Positions 9,529-18,613 of a DNA stretch of 64,000 nucleotides are shown one piece after another. Origin of the DNA: an uncultured Halieaceae bacterium (GTDB lineage: Bacteria; Pseudomonadota; Gammaproteobacteria; Pseudomonadales; Halieaceae); NCBI GenBank assembly GCA_938074045.1, contig CALJGI010000009.1, positions 62,001 through 126,000 of the forward strand, written 5' to 3'. A program made the position numbers and the translations under genes. Under the pieces are notes generated by a model that saw nothing but the letters and a program-made list of their open reading frames with translations, was not told the origin of the DNA and made no database searches. Numbering within the stretch: the stretch's first letter is position 1; each line of letters opens with the position of its first letter.

Positions 9529-9551
9529 TAATTACATGCAGGAATTAAGCC

Positions 9552-10769
9552 ATGAGCGTATACCTGGATCGAGCTTTCTCACCAGCCAAGCTGGGGAACC
9601 TTCCGCTCAAAAACCGAATCATCAAGGCGGCGACATACGAGGGTAAAACCCCGGATGGAGTACCAGGCGAACTGTTGCTTGACTTCCACAAAGACGTCGT
9701 GGCAGGTGGAACCGCGATGACCACCATCGGCTATTGCACCTCGGAAGCCGATGGCCGCATTAACGACCAGATGATGTGGATGCACGAAGGTATTCGCGAG
9801 CAACTGGTTCACATGAATACAGAACTGAAGAATACCGTTCCGGATGCCAAAATATCTGGCCAGATGACCCACTGCGGCAACTTTTCAAAGAATCGAAAGC
9901 TGCAGCGACTTAGTCGTCCTCTGGGGCCCTCGCGTCAATTCAACATGCTGGGTGCACCAGCAGGCCTGCCCTTTGCCGGAGCCATGACTGTCACAGATAT
10001 CGATTACCTGGTGCAGACCTATCACGACGCAGCGAAATTCATGCAGGAAACCGGCTTTGACGCCGCTGAAATTCATTTCAGTCACGGCTACGGTCTGAGT
10101 CAGTTTATCAGTCCCAAAACCAACCGCCGCACCGACGAATACGGCGGCAGCCTCGTCAACCGTATGCGTCTGCCACTGCGGGTGCTGGAGGCTGTGCGCA
10201 GTGCTGTTGGGGACGATTTTCCCATCCTGGGCAAAATGGGAATGACCGATGGAATCACGGCAGGGCTGCAATTTGACGAAGCCATTGAGGTAGCGACCAT
10301 GCTTGACCAGGGCGGCATTGACGCCTTGATCTGCTCCGGTGGTACCAGCAGCTTCAACCCCATGGTTTACTTCCGTGGCGATACCCTGGACAAGGGCCTG
10401 ATTGAAGCAGAAAAAAACCCTATCACCAAGTTGGGTCTCAAGCTGATTGGTTCGAAGATGTTTCGCTATTACCCTTACGAGGAGCTGTACTTCCTGGAGG
10501 ATGCCAAGAAGATTCGCGACCAGGTCAACTGTCAGATGGTCTACATCGGCGGCTGTAGCGAAACGGATTCAGTTGAACGCGTGATGGCGGAAGGTTTCGA
10601 CTTCATCCAGATGGGCCGCCCCCTGATCAAGGACCCGGCCTTCGTCAACAATGCCATGGGCAATCCGTCGTACAAGAACGGTTGTATTCACTGCAACCGT
10701 TGCGCCACCCTGATCGAGGCGCCGGGTGGTGTCTATTGTCCACTTAACCTCGAGGCAAGGGCATCGTGA
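9552..10769 (+). CDS. NADH:flavin oxidoreductase, Old Yellow Enzyme family
   Basis: 405 residues forming one FMN-binding TIM barrel without the FeS/FAD extension of the longer flavoenzyme at 3092-5161. The HFSHGYGLSQFISP motif supplies the substrate-anchoring histidines. RRTDEYGGSLVNR is the family signature and YIGGCSETDSV...GRPLIKDP binds the FMN phosphate. A terminal Cys cluster (GCIHCNRCATLIEAPGGVYC) recalls the FeS-binding loop of dienoyl-CoA reductases but is cut short. It should reduce activated C=C bonds of enones or dienoyl compounds. First gene of a TetR-controlled operon; its stop overlaps the VOC gene by four bases. Confidence 0.92.
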   Translation: MSVYLDRAFSPAKLGNLPLKNRIIKAATYEGKTPDGVPGELLLDFHKDVVAGGTAMTTIGYCTSEADGRINDQMMWMHEGIREQLVHMNTELKNTVPDAKISGQMTHCGNFSKNRKLQRLSRPLGPSRQFNMLGAPAGLPFAGAMTVTDIDYLVQTYHDAAKFMQETGFDAAEIHFSHGYGLSQFISPKTNRRTDEYGGSLVNRMRLPLRVLEAVRSAVGDDFPILGKMGMTDGITAGLQFDEAIEVATMLDQGGIDALICSGGTSSFNPMVYFRGDTLDKGLIEAEKNPITKLGLKLIGSKMFRYYPYEELYFLEDAKKIRDQVNCQMVYIGGCSETDSVERVMAEGFDFIQMGRPLIKDPAFVNNAMGNPSYKNGCIHCNRCATLIEAPGGVYCPLNLEARAS

Positions 10770-11431
10770 TCGAGGATTTCAGTAATATCCCGGACATTCC
10801 CACAATCTTCGGGGACGCCCGGCAGATCGCCTACGTGGTTGATGACATCGATGAGGCGATGCAGCGCTGGCACAGGGAGTCCAACGTCGGGCCCTTTCTT
10901 GTGACGCGCAATACCCGTCCGCTGAGCAATGCGTATTACCGCGGCGAGAAAGCCGCCCCTACGCGCTTGAACATCGCTTTCGCCTACGTGGACGAAATGC
11001 AACTGGAATTGATCGAATTGATTGGTGACACTCCAGGCTTGTACAAGGAGTCCCTGGACAGAGGCGATTACGGCGTCAATCACTACGCGGTACTGGTTGA
11101 CGATTTTGCAAAAACCTACAACCAGGCATTGAATCAGGGCTGGGTCGCCATCATCGATTCCGGGCTGGATGGGCTGGCTCGTATGTCCTACATAGAGAGC
11201 CCCGAAAAATCCATGGTACTGGAAGTGATTGAGTGGAATCCCCTCACGCGCCCCTATTTCAACGGCCTGGAAAAACTGGTGAAGTCCGCTGAGGTTGGCC
11301 AATTGGTACACGAATTTGACCTTAAAGACATCACGCCGACACTTGCAGTATTTACCGGCCTGGTGAAATACACGCTGAAAAAACTGTTCGGTCAGGTGCA
11401 GCAGACTCGACGCGAGGCGCCTACGGTCTAG
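10766..11431 (+). CDS. VOC/glyoxalase superfamily protein
   Basis: 221 residues. RQIAYVVDDIDEAMQRWHRE at the N-terminus and GVNHYAVLVDDFAKTYNQAL in the middle are the two beta-alpha-beta-beta-beta modules of the vicinal oxygen chelate fold. Likely metal ligands are the Glu residues around LELIELIGD, His97 in VNHYAV and Glu near VLEVIEWN. Members act as isomerases, epimerases or extradiol-type enzymes. The start is GTG at 10766 inside the stop region of the OYE gene (GTGA overlap), so translation is probably coupled. By context it should handle a metabolite of the OYE pathway; the reaction is unknown. Confidence 0.87.
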   Translation: MIEDFSNIPDIPTIFGDARQIAYVVDDIDEAMQRWHRESNVGPFLVTRNTRPLSNAYYRGEKAAPTRLNIAFAYVDEMQLELIELIGDTPGLYKESLDRGDYGVNHYAVLVDDFAKTYNQALNQGWVAIIDSGLDGLARMSYIESPEKSMVLEVIEWNPLTRPYFNGLEKLVKSAEVGQLVHEFDLKDITPTLAVFTGLVKYTLKKLFGQVQQTRREAPTV

Positions 11432-11465
11432 ACTTTAAGGGATACGCAGGCTAAGGGAACAAAAC

Positions 11466-13697
11466 ATGAACCCAGTACGACTTGCAGCCAGACTGTTTAT
11501 CTTAACCACTATTGTCGGCTGTGATGGAAAACCTCACCCCACAGGCACGGTGGAAAGCACCGCTCTGGCTCCTGAGTCTGTGAAACAGCGTGATGTCGAA
11601 CGCAGCGATCCTGCTGGCGGATCGGCGGGTGTAAAACAAATTCTTTTTGGCGACCTGCACGTTCACAGCACGTATTCGGTGGACGCCCATGTTCTCGAAC
11701 TGCCAATGATGGGACTACAGGGGATTCACACAGTCGCCGATTCCTGTGACTTTGCCCGCTACTGTGGGAAGCTGGATTTTTTCAGCTACAACGACCACGC
11801 TGAAGGCCTGACCCCAAAACACTGGCGAGCCACCAAGGAAACCGTACGCGCCTGCAATGCCAGCGCCAACCCTGTCAATCCGGACCTCGTGGCTTTTGCC
11901 GGTTGGGAGTGGACGCAGATGGATAGCGACGCCAATCGCCACTGGGGGCACAAAAATGTGATTTTCCCTGGAACCGGGGAAGACGAACTGCCAGCGCGCC
12001 CGATCAGTGCGCGCCCCACGCCGGAAGATTTCGGGGTTTTTGCCTCCGCTCGCCAGAGTGGCTCGATCAAATTTATCGATCCCTTTAACTGGAGTTCCTA
12101 CGTCGATTTCGTACGCCTGTTGGATGACATCGAAGCGGTTCCCGCATGCCCTACCGATGTAAACAGCCGCGACCTGCCTATGGAATGCATGGAGAACGCC
12201 CCCACACCGGACGTTCTATATCGCAAGCTGGACGAATGGGGGTTTGACCATATGGTCATCCCGCATGGCAACACCTGGGGTGCTTATACACCGCCCACGG
12301 CCACCTGGGATAAGGCGCTGGCTTCCAGGTATCACAGCGATAGGCGTCAGCCATTGCTGGAAGTCATGTCCGGACATGGCAACAGTGAGGAATACCGACC
12401 CTTCAAACAGGCCATCCAGAACAAGGACGGTAGTCTGAGCTGCCCTGCTCCACAGGGAAACTATGTGCCCTGCTGTTGGCAGGCTGGAGAAATCATGCGC
12501 AACCGCTGCGGTGACCTACCGGGCGACGAATGCCACCGGCGGGTGGAATTGGCCAGGCAGTTCACGGTGGAAGCCGGCAACCGCTACATGGGAGTCTTTC
12601 CAGATACCGAAGCCCAGGATTGGCAACAGTGCGGCCAATGTCCTGACTGCTTTAAGACTGCCTTCAACCAGGTGTTCAATGAGAGCTCTCAGGCCGCCAT
12701 GGCCCTGACTAATTTCGAAGACAGCGACGCCAAAGGTGATCCCCTGCGCTTTCGCTGGGGCTTTATCGCATCGACTGACGATCACACGTCCCGCCCCGGT
12801 ACCGGCTACAAACAATATGAACGCCGCAAAATGACCCAGGCCAACGGCGGGCGCAGCAAGTTCTTCGGCGGTCTGATGGCGGGTTTAACTGGAAATATGA
12901 AGGACCCGCAAATGCCGCAGCAGGTGACAGGTTACACCGTAATCCCTGACCTCGAGCGTATGGCCAGTTTCCTCTACCCGGGGGGTATCGTCGCGGTACA
13001 CGCTGGCAGTCGGCAGCGGCAAGATATCTGGAATGGATTGGCAAGTAAGGAGGTGTACGGTACCTCAGGGCCGCGAATGCTGCTCTGGTTTGACCTGCTA
13101 AACGGCCCGGAAGGTGCAGTTCCCATGGGGTCCGGGGCCAACATGTTTGACATCCCACGCTTCGAGGTACGCGCATTGGGTGACTGGATACAACAACCGG
13201 GCTGCCCTGCAGACGCCGTCAACGGGTTGGATAGCGAACGTCTTGCATACCTGTGCGCGGGAGAGTGCTACAACCCGTCAGATGAGCGCGAGATCATCGA
13301 ATCCATCGAGGTGATTCGTATCCGCCCCCAGAGCTACCCCGGCGAACCCCTGGAAGGTCTGATCGAGGACCCCTGGCTGCGCCTGGAGTGCCCAGCTAAT
13401 CCGGAGGGTTGCGTGGTGCAATTTGCGGATCCAGACTATACCCGTGACGGTCGGGACACCGTTTACTACGTCCGCGCCCTGCAAAGAGCTACCCTCGCCG
13501 TCAACGGTGCCAACCTGCGACCGACCCTCGATGCAGAAGGCAATGTTGAGGCAATCAACCCCTGCTACGGCGATTACCGCACCGACTTCAGCGATGACTG
13601 CCTGGCACCCGTGCATGAGCGAGCCTGGTCCTCGCCGATCTTTGTCGATCAAGCGGCACCAGGTTCTGGAACGGTTGAACTCCAGCCCCGAGGCTAA
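11466..13697 (+). CDS. DUF3604 lipoprotein, PHP-like metal site
   Basis: 743 residues. A lipoprotein signal ends at Cys19 (TTIVGC), so the product is exported and lipid-anchored. The DUF3604 domain fills the rest: [13 protein letters not shown] gives a D-x-H-x-H metal motif, with [17 protein letters not shown], and late [14 protein letters not shown] and [10 protein letters not shown] motifs. This pattern suggests a metal-dependent hydrolase related to PHP phosphoesterases, but the substrate is not known to me. It ends with [12 protein letters not shown], shared with the paralogue at 42133-44169. It lies 34 bases after the VOC gene in the TetR/OYE operon. Its many Cys residues suggest disulfides outside the cytoplasm. 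Confidence 0.87.
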   Translation: MNPVRLAARLFILTTIVGCDGKPHPTGTVESTALAPESVKQRDVERSDPAGGSAGVKQILFGDLHVHSTYSVDAHVLELPMMGLQGIHTVADSCDFARYCGKLDFFSYNDHAEGLTPKHWRATKETVRACNASANPVNPDLVAFAGWEWTQMDSDANRHWGHKNVIFPGTGEDELPARPISARPTPEDFGVFASARQSGSIKFIDPFNWSSYVDFVRLLDDIEAVPACPTDVNSRDLPMECMENAPTPDVLYRKLDEWGFDHMVIPHGNTWGAYTPPTATWDKALASRYHSDRRQPLLEVMSGHGNSEEYRPFKQAIQNKDGSLSCPAPQGNYVPCCWQAGEIMRNRCGDLPGDECHRRVELARQFTVEAGNRYMGVFPDTEAQDWQQCGQCPDCFKTAFNQVFNESSQAAMALTNFEDSDAKGDPLRFRWGFIASTDDHTSRPGTGYKQYERRKMTQANGGRSKFFGGLMAGLTGNMKDPQMPQQVTGYTVIPDLERMASFLYPGGIVAVHAGSRQRQDIWNGLASKEVYGTSGPRMLLWFDLLNGPEGAVPMGSGANMFDIPRFEVRALGDWIQQPGCPADAVNGLDSERLAYLCAGECYNPSDEREIIESIEVIRIRPQSYPGEPLEGLIEDPWLRLECPANPEGCVVQFADPDYTRDGRDTVYYVRALQRATLAVNGANLRPTLDAEGNVEAINPCYGDYRTDFSDDCLAPVHERAWSSPIFVDQAAPGSGTVELQPRG

Positions 13698-13775
13698 TCA
13701 GTTCTCAGTCGACTCTGCCCAAAAGATACTTTTACCATTAATAATTTCAATTTAACTGAAAAAGGAAAATGGCAA

Positions 13776-14540
13776 ATGAGAAATATAGTCATCAGCGGCA
13801 GTGCGTCCGGCATCGGTCATGCGTGCCTGGAACGACTGGAAGCAGTGGGCGATCGCGTTATAGGCATCGATATTCGCGACGCAGAAATTATTGCCGACCT
13901 GTCCACCCTGGAAGGCCGGCAGCGGGCAATTGACGAAGCCCTGAAACTCAGTGGTGGTGAGATTGACGGTCTGGTGTTATCGGCGGGCGTCAGTGGCATG
14001 CAGCATCCGGGGGATTTCACAGTTTCCCTCAATTACTTCGGCTCTGTGGAATTATTCGACGGTCTGCGCAACGCCATGGAAGGACGACCAAACCCATGCG
14101 CCATTGGTCTGGTTTCCAACTCGTCACAGTTCGATATCGACTACGAAGACCCAATGGTGCTGGCCCTGCTAGATGGTGATGAAGACACCTGCAGGGAGAT
14201 GATTCTCGAACTGGATCGCGGTGCGGGCTATCGCTTTGCCAAGCACGCCCTCGCACGCGCCATCCGTCGTCGCGCCTCCGAATGGGGACCACTTGGTGTT
14301 CGAATCAACGGGATTGTCCCAGGTATGACAGAGACACCCATGGTAGACGCGCTGCAAGAAGACCCGGAAGTTGGTCCCATGCTGGACCTGCTACCCATCC
14401 CCATGGGGCGCAAGGGCAACGCTTGGGAAATGGCCGGCGTGGTGAAGTTCCTTCTCAGTGATGACGCATCCTACATACACGGGATGATGATGTGGGTTGA
14501 CGGCGGAACTGACGCCGCCATAAGACCCGATAGATTCTGA
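13776..14540 (+). CDS. Short-chain dehydrogenase/reductase
   Basis: 254 residues, classical SDR size. SGSASGIG near the N-terminus is the nucleotide-binding glycine motif and GIDIRDAEIIADLS follows beta-2. The active-site serine lies in LVSNSSQFD, and the Tyr-x-x-x-Lys pair in GYRFAKHALAR. GIVPGMTETPMV and a C-terminal SYIHGMMMWVDGG complete the family pattern. An Asp after beta-2 favours NAD(H) over NADP(H). An insertion (about 115-140) before the catalytic Tyr resembles 3-alpha-hydroxysteroid dehydrogenase-like SDRs. It should interconvert an alcohol and ketone, and appears to be the last gene of the TetR/OYE operon (78-base gap). Confidence 0.9.
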   Translation: MRNIVISGSASGIGHACLERLEAVGDRVIGIDIRDAEIIADLSTLEGRQRAIDEALKLSGGEIDGLVLSAGVSGMQHPGDFTVSLNYFGSVELFDGLRNAMEGRPNPCAIGLVSNSSQFDIDYEDPMVLALLDGDEDTCREMILELDRGAGYRFAKHALARAIRRRASEWGPLGVRINGIVPGMTETPMVDALQEDPEVGPMLDLLPIPMGRKGNAWEMAGVVKFLLSDDASYIHGMMMWVDGGTDAAIRPDRF

Positions 14541-14635
14541 TTCCGGCTGTGCTGCAAGCCTGGCGATATACGGTCGCAGTGTAAGCCATGGGGTCATCCA
14601 TCACATCTTGAAACTGGCAATCTCAATCTTCTTCC

Positions 14636-14658
14636 ATTGCCCAGCATGACTGGGCAAT
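14636..14658. terminator. Perfect stem-loop after the SDR gene, possible terminator
   Basis: ATTGCCCAG and CTGGGCAAT form a perfect 9-base stem with a 5-base loop, 96 bases after the SDR stop. No clear T-tract follows on either strand, so it is a weak candidate for an intrinsic terminator. It might instead protect the mRNA end. Confidence 0.35.
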
Positions 14659-14819
14659 AGTACCCAGAAAAACTTCTGGCAGCTTCTCTCTTCGAATAGC
14701 TCTATTGTGTCACCCAACTGCCGCGGAATAAACTGGCAACTATTTACTGCTAAGGGCAATATTTAACTATGGTTTATGGCCTTTAGAACCTATCACTAGC
14801 TATCAGAAGAGAGATTCAC

Positions 14820-15164
14820 ATGGCTTACGAGCTAACCGGCAAGATCAAGCTGATCCAGGAACCAATGACCTTTAACAGCGGCTTCACCAAACGGGAGATG
14901 GTGGTCGTGGTTGAAGATGGCAAGTACCCTCAGGAAATCAACCTGGAATTCGTCCAGGATAAAATTGCCTTACTGGACGCCTTGGAGCCAGGACAGGAAG
15001 TGACAGTGACCTTCGATATTCGCGGCCGCGAGTATAACGGCAGGTATTTCAATAATCTCCAGGGCTGGAAGGTGGTAACCGCGAATGATGAGTCAAGTGC
15101 TCCCCCACCGGATTCTCACTACCCCGAACCATCCGATTTTGGGGATGACGATATTCCGTTTTGA
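14820..15164 (+). CDS. DUF3127-type OB-fold protein with SSB-like acidic tail
   Basis: 114 residues. A beta-rich core (LTGKIKLIQEP, FTKREMVVVVED, EINLEFVQDK, GQEVTVTFDIRGREYNGRYFNNLQGWKV) matches DUF3127, an OB-fold family resembling single-stranded DNA-binding proteins. A Pro/Ser/acidic linker leads to a C-terminus DFGDDDIPF that copies the SSB tip, which in SSB recruits replication and repair proteins. I infer single-stranded nucleic acid binding with partner recruitment; neither is proved. It is a single gene with a leader of nearly 300 bases upstream and no strong Shine-Dalgarno sequence apart from AGAGAG before the ATG at 14820. Confidence 0.82.
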   Translation: MAYELTGKIKLIQEPMTFNSGFTKREMVVVVEDGKYPQEINLEFVQDKIALLDALEPGQEVTVTFDIRGREYNGRYFNNLQGWKVVTANDESSAPPPDSHYPEPSDFGDDDIPF

Positions 15165-15327
15165 CCGCCTAGATTGATGGTGGTGAGCACATTCAACCTC
15201 AAGCAATCTCGTATATCACCCTCGTTTGATACGCACTACCTTCATGACTTCAAAGGTCATACCCGCGACAACTTCCTCTGCCGGATAATAAGTCAGATTC
15301 GCTCTGGCACCTTTCAAGCTTTGATAC

Positions 15328-16157
15328 TTGCTTTTGCGCTTGCTTCTTGCGCTTCGCTTCTTCTTCCTCGGCCTACGTGGCATTCAGATATTCCTGCTGG
15401 TCGCCGTAGTAATCAGCAATCGCAACCGAGGGGCGGCTGAAGCGCTCGCCGCTGAGGTCACACGCGACAGCGGTAACAAAAATGTCAGCACGCTGGATCT
15501 GGATCAAGCCTCCCTGGCCTCGGTAACTACCTGTGCAGATGCCTTGCTAAGGTCGCACGACAAAATGGACGTACTGATCAACTACTTGGGCCGGATGAGT
15601 ATGAATGAAGCCATCACTGAAGATGGCTTCGAACTTCAGTACGCCGTCAACAGCCTGGCGCCCTTTCTCCCCACCCTGAGGTTACTGCCAGCGTTGGAAG
15701 CAGCCGCCCCTCCCAGGTGATATTCGTAACGTCCATGATGCACAAGTTTGGCAAGCTGGATTTCGATAGCTTTCAAGGCTGGTCTAAATACAGCGGTGGT
15801 GCTTCCTGCAATCAGTCCAAACTGGCCATCATGCTGCTTGTGGAAGAACTGGCCGATCGCCTCGAAGGCAAAGACGTCCGGGTGCGCAGTTTGCACCCAG
15901 GTGCCGTGAATAAAGGCATTCTGGACAAATATGGAAAGGTCGCCCAGTTTTTCCTGCGACGTATTTTCATCTATCCCGAAAAAGGCGCGAGAACATCCAC
16001 CTATCTGACGGAACAGGATGCCGACGCCTTGCCTACCGGTAAATATTTCGTGAATTCAAAAGCGGAAAAACCCGGAAAGCAACTGAACGATTCGGCTCTG
16101 CGAACAAAGTTGTGGGATGTCAGTTGTTCACAGCTCGGGATTGCCCCGACGATCTGA
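15328..16157 (+). pseudogene. Decayed short-chain dehydrogenase (retinol-dehydrogenase-like)
   Basis: Two overlapping frames read as one SDR: 15328-15720 (VVVISNRNRGAAEALAAEV, then DVLINYLGRM) and 15717-16157 (VIFVTSMMHKFGKLDF, then QSKLAIMLLVEELADRL). The switch at about 15714-15719 fits loss of one G. The glycine-rich cofactor motif expected upstream of VVVISNRN is missing; in its place is a low-complexity cttcttgcg-type stretch, so the first 20 or so codons are doubtful. NNAG has become NYLG, and the catalytic Tyr of YxxSK is replaced (SCNQSK). These changes show real decay, not only a sequencing slip. Confidence 0.7.
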
Positions 16158-16172
16158 CGACCATCTCCGCCT

Positions 16173-17375
16173 TCAGCAGCGCTCTATCAGCACTGCACAA
16201 CCCGCTCCGGCTGCACCGCTGGTGGCAACGATACCTCGTTTGAGATCCCGGCGCTCCAGTTCATCCAGCAGCGTGCCCAACATGATCGCTCCGGTCGCTC
16301 CCATAGGGTGACCGAGGGCAATCACACCACCATTGACGTTAAGTTTCTCGTCCGGGATACCCAGATCTCCCTTGCATTTGACCATGGTCGCGGCAAAAGC
16401 TTCGTGTATGTCGAAAAGGTCCACGTCGTCAACACCGATCTGCTGTTGTTCCATCAACCTGGCAGTCGCCGCAATGCAACCAGTCAGAACCTGCAGCGGG
16501 TCATCGCTGGCATTGGCGACGCCGACAACCCTTGCCCGGGGATCTCTGCCGGTTTCAGCAGCCAGCCGTTCATCCGCCAGTAACACCAGCGATGCGGCAT
16601 CGGCCATGGCCGGGGAATTTCCCGCAGTATGAATATGCTCAATAGCAGATAATCCGGGATACTTGGCCAACTGAGCGGCATCTATACCGCTGGCTCCCAA
16701 CTCGGCAAACGCGGGCTGCAAAGCTGCCAGGGACCCGGCGTTGGTGTTTTCACGTATGCACTCGTCGGCGCTAATCACACTGTCTTTAATGAGATTGTGC
16801 ACGGGAATGATCGATGTGAAATAACCACAGCGGCGCGCAGTCGCCGCACGATGCTGACTTTGAAGGGCGACTTCGTCTGCCTCCTCGCGAGTCACTTGAT
16901 TAAGTGAGGCGATCAGATCAGCGCCGCTGCCCATCATGTACATCTGGCAGGCACGCGCCATATCCGGATCCAGAAACGCGGCGGCCTTGTCACTCATCAT
17001 GGGAATCCGCGACATCATCTCCACCCCGCCGGCGACAGCAACCTGTTCTTGCCCCGTTGCTATCTTGAGCGCTGCATTGACGGTGGCATCAAGACCGGAG
17101 GAACAGAAACGATTTACAGTTATTCCCCCGGTTGAGGTGGGCCAACCCGCATAGAGGGTTGACGTTTTTGCGATATTACCTGCCTGCTCCCCATGCTGGG
17201 TGACACAACCCAATATGACCTCATCTACCAGCTCAGTGTTCAGGGCATTACGTGACTCTAACGCCTGATAAAGGGTTTTAAGCAGGTCGTGCGGCCGCAG
17301 GTCATGCAGACCACCCGAGGCTTTTGCCTGGCCCCGGGGAGTTCTGACGGCATCGTAGATATAAGCGGACTTCAA
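16173..17375 (-). CDS. Acetyl-CoA C-acyltransferase (thiolase)
   Basis: 400 residues, a degradative-type thiolase that should cleave 3-ketoacyl-CoA to acetyl-CoA plus a shortened acyl-CoA. The nucleophilic Cys is in NRFCSSGLDA, His in DIHEAFAAT and NVNGGVIALGHPMGATGA, and the second Cys in GAAGAGCAVLIE. GAAGAGCA replaces the common GGGxG form, a small departure. It is the last of three minus-strand genes with 4-base overlaps (acyl-CoA ligase, second thiolase, this one), so they are probably translationally coupled. It converges on the decayed SDR. Confidence 0.93.
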   Translation of the reverse strand: MKSAYIYDAVRTPRGQAKASGGLHDLRPHDLLKTLYQALESRNALNTELVDEVILGCVTQHGEQAGNIAKTSTLYAGWPTSTGGITVNRFCSSGLDATVNAALKIATGQEQVAVAGGVEMMSRIPMMSDKAAAFLDPDMARACQMYMMGSGADLIASLNQVTREEADEVALQSQHRAATARRCGYFTSIIPVHNLIKDSVISADECIRENTNAGSLAALQPAFAELGASGIDAAQLAKYPGLSAIEHIHTAGNSPAMADAASLVLLADERLAAETGRDPRARVVGVANASDDPLQVLTGCIAATARLMEQQQIGVDDVDLFDIHEAFAATMVKCKGDLGIPDEKLNVNGGVIALGHPMGATGAIMLGTLLDELERRDLKRGIVATSGAAGAGCAVLIERC

Positions 17376-18613
17376 CCGCCGACACCCACAACAAAGCTGG
17401 CGCAGGTTGTGGTACTCCCCCCCACGTTAAAGGTCAGCATGTTCTCCGCATTTTTGAGTTGGTAGCCACCGGCTCGGCCCGTAACCTGGCGCGCGCAGTC
17501 CAGCACCATTCGCACTCCAGTCGCACCCACCGGGTGACCCAGTCCGATTAAGCCGCCACTGGGATTGATCGGGAAATCGCCGTCCCGGGTGATGCGCCCC
17601 TCCTCCACCGCCTGCCAGCTTTCACCCGGTGCCGTCAGGCCGGAGTGATCAATGGCCATGTATTCAGTCACCGTGAAACAGTCATGGGTTTCCAGACCAT
17701 CGAGATCTGTCAATTCCGAGAATCCCGCGCGCGCTACAGCTTCCTGCATCGTCAGAGCGGCATGCGGGAAAAGCAGCCCTTGTCCCTTGCTCAGTTCGAG
17801 CTTGTGTTCCAGTAATAAAGGAGCGGACCGATGCCCCCACCCCTTGATACGTGGCAGGTCCTTCAGTGTCAGGCCCTGCACCGCTGCATACTCCCTCGCC
17901 ACTTTCTCACTGGCGAGGATAAGGCAGGCCGCGCCATCGGTGATCTGACCGCAATCCTGTTTGCGTACACAGCCCTCGATCACTGGATTCAGGGCGTCAT
18001 CGCAACTGAACGCGCCCTCAGTGAATGCCCAATTGCGCGTCTGTGCACGAAGATTGTCCCGGGCGTTGGCAAAGTTTATTTCCGCAATTCGATTAAGGTG
18101 CTCGCTGTTGATGCCGTGACGTTCTTCATACTCACGGGTAATCCGGTCAAACAGAAATGGCCAGGGAAAATCGCAGCCGGTTGCCTCCTGACCGGCGTAA
18201 GCCGCGGCACCCAGGTACTCCGCCCCGGTTCTCCCATCGACATTCCGCATCAACTCGAGACCCAGCACACAGGCCGTGTCATAGTGGCCGGCCTCAATAT
18301 CCCGCATCGCCGCCATCATCGCTATTGATCCGGAGGCGCAAGCCGCCTCGTGGCGCGATGTTGGCAGCATGGCCAGCTCAGGAAAAACATGACCAAAAAA
18401 ACCACCGACCAACCCTTGCCGTGCGAACAACTCAGCTACAAAATTGCCGACGTGGCCGACTTCAATTCGCTCGGGTTCAATACCTGCATTATCGATAGCC
18501 TCTATGAGGCACTCTGAAAACATGTCGAACAAACCAAGCCCCTCGCGCGCCCAATTGCGTGCAAAATCGGTCTGGCTACCGCCGAGAATATAGATAGAGG
18601 GCGATGTGCTCAT
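17372..18613 (-). CDS. SCP2-type thiolase / acetyl-CoA acetyltransferase
   Basis: 413 residues of the SCPx/acetyl-CoA acetyltransferase branch. Active residues are the Cys in HEAACASGSIAMM, the His in GLETHDCFTVTEY and the glycine-rich NPSGGLIGLGHPVGATG. Such proteins thiolyse branched or side-chain 3-ketoacyl-CoAs, for example in steroid or terpenoid breakdown. It overlaps the ligase stop and the next thiolase start by four bases each. Two different thiolases after one ligase suggest successive rounds of chain shortening or two chain types. Cytoplasmic. Confidence 0.9.
   Translation of the reverse strand: MSTSPSIYILGGSQTDFARNWAREGLGLFDMFSECLIEAIDNAGIEPERIEVGHVGNFVAELFARQGLVGGFFGHVFPELAMLPTSRHEAACASGSIAMMAAMRDIEAGHYDTACVLGLELMRNVDGRTGAEYLGAAAYAGQEATGCDFPWPFLFDRITREYEERHGINSEHLNRIAEINFANARDNLRAQTRNWAFTEGAFSCDDALNPVIEGCVRKQDCGQITDGAACLILASEKVAREYAAVQGLTLKDLPRIKGWGHRSAPLLLEHKLELSKGQGLLFPHAALTMQEAVARAGFSELTDLDGLETHDCFTVTEYMAIDHSGLTAPGESWQAVEEGRITRDGDFPINPSGGLIGLGHPVGATGVRMVLDCARQVTGRAGGYQLKNAENMLTFNVGGSTTTCASFVVGVGG

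Noticed and set aside
14541-14819. Riboswitch or structured leader before the DUF3127 gene
   Set aside because: Apart from one 9-base hairpin I could not recognise any known riboswitch motif.
15174-15440. Small plus-strand frame before the decayed SDR
   Set aside because: Low-complexity Leu/Ser/Arg sequence in another frame; no similarity or clear ribosome-binding site.
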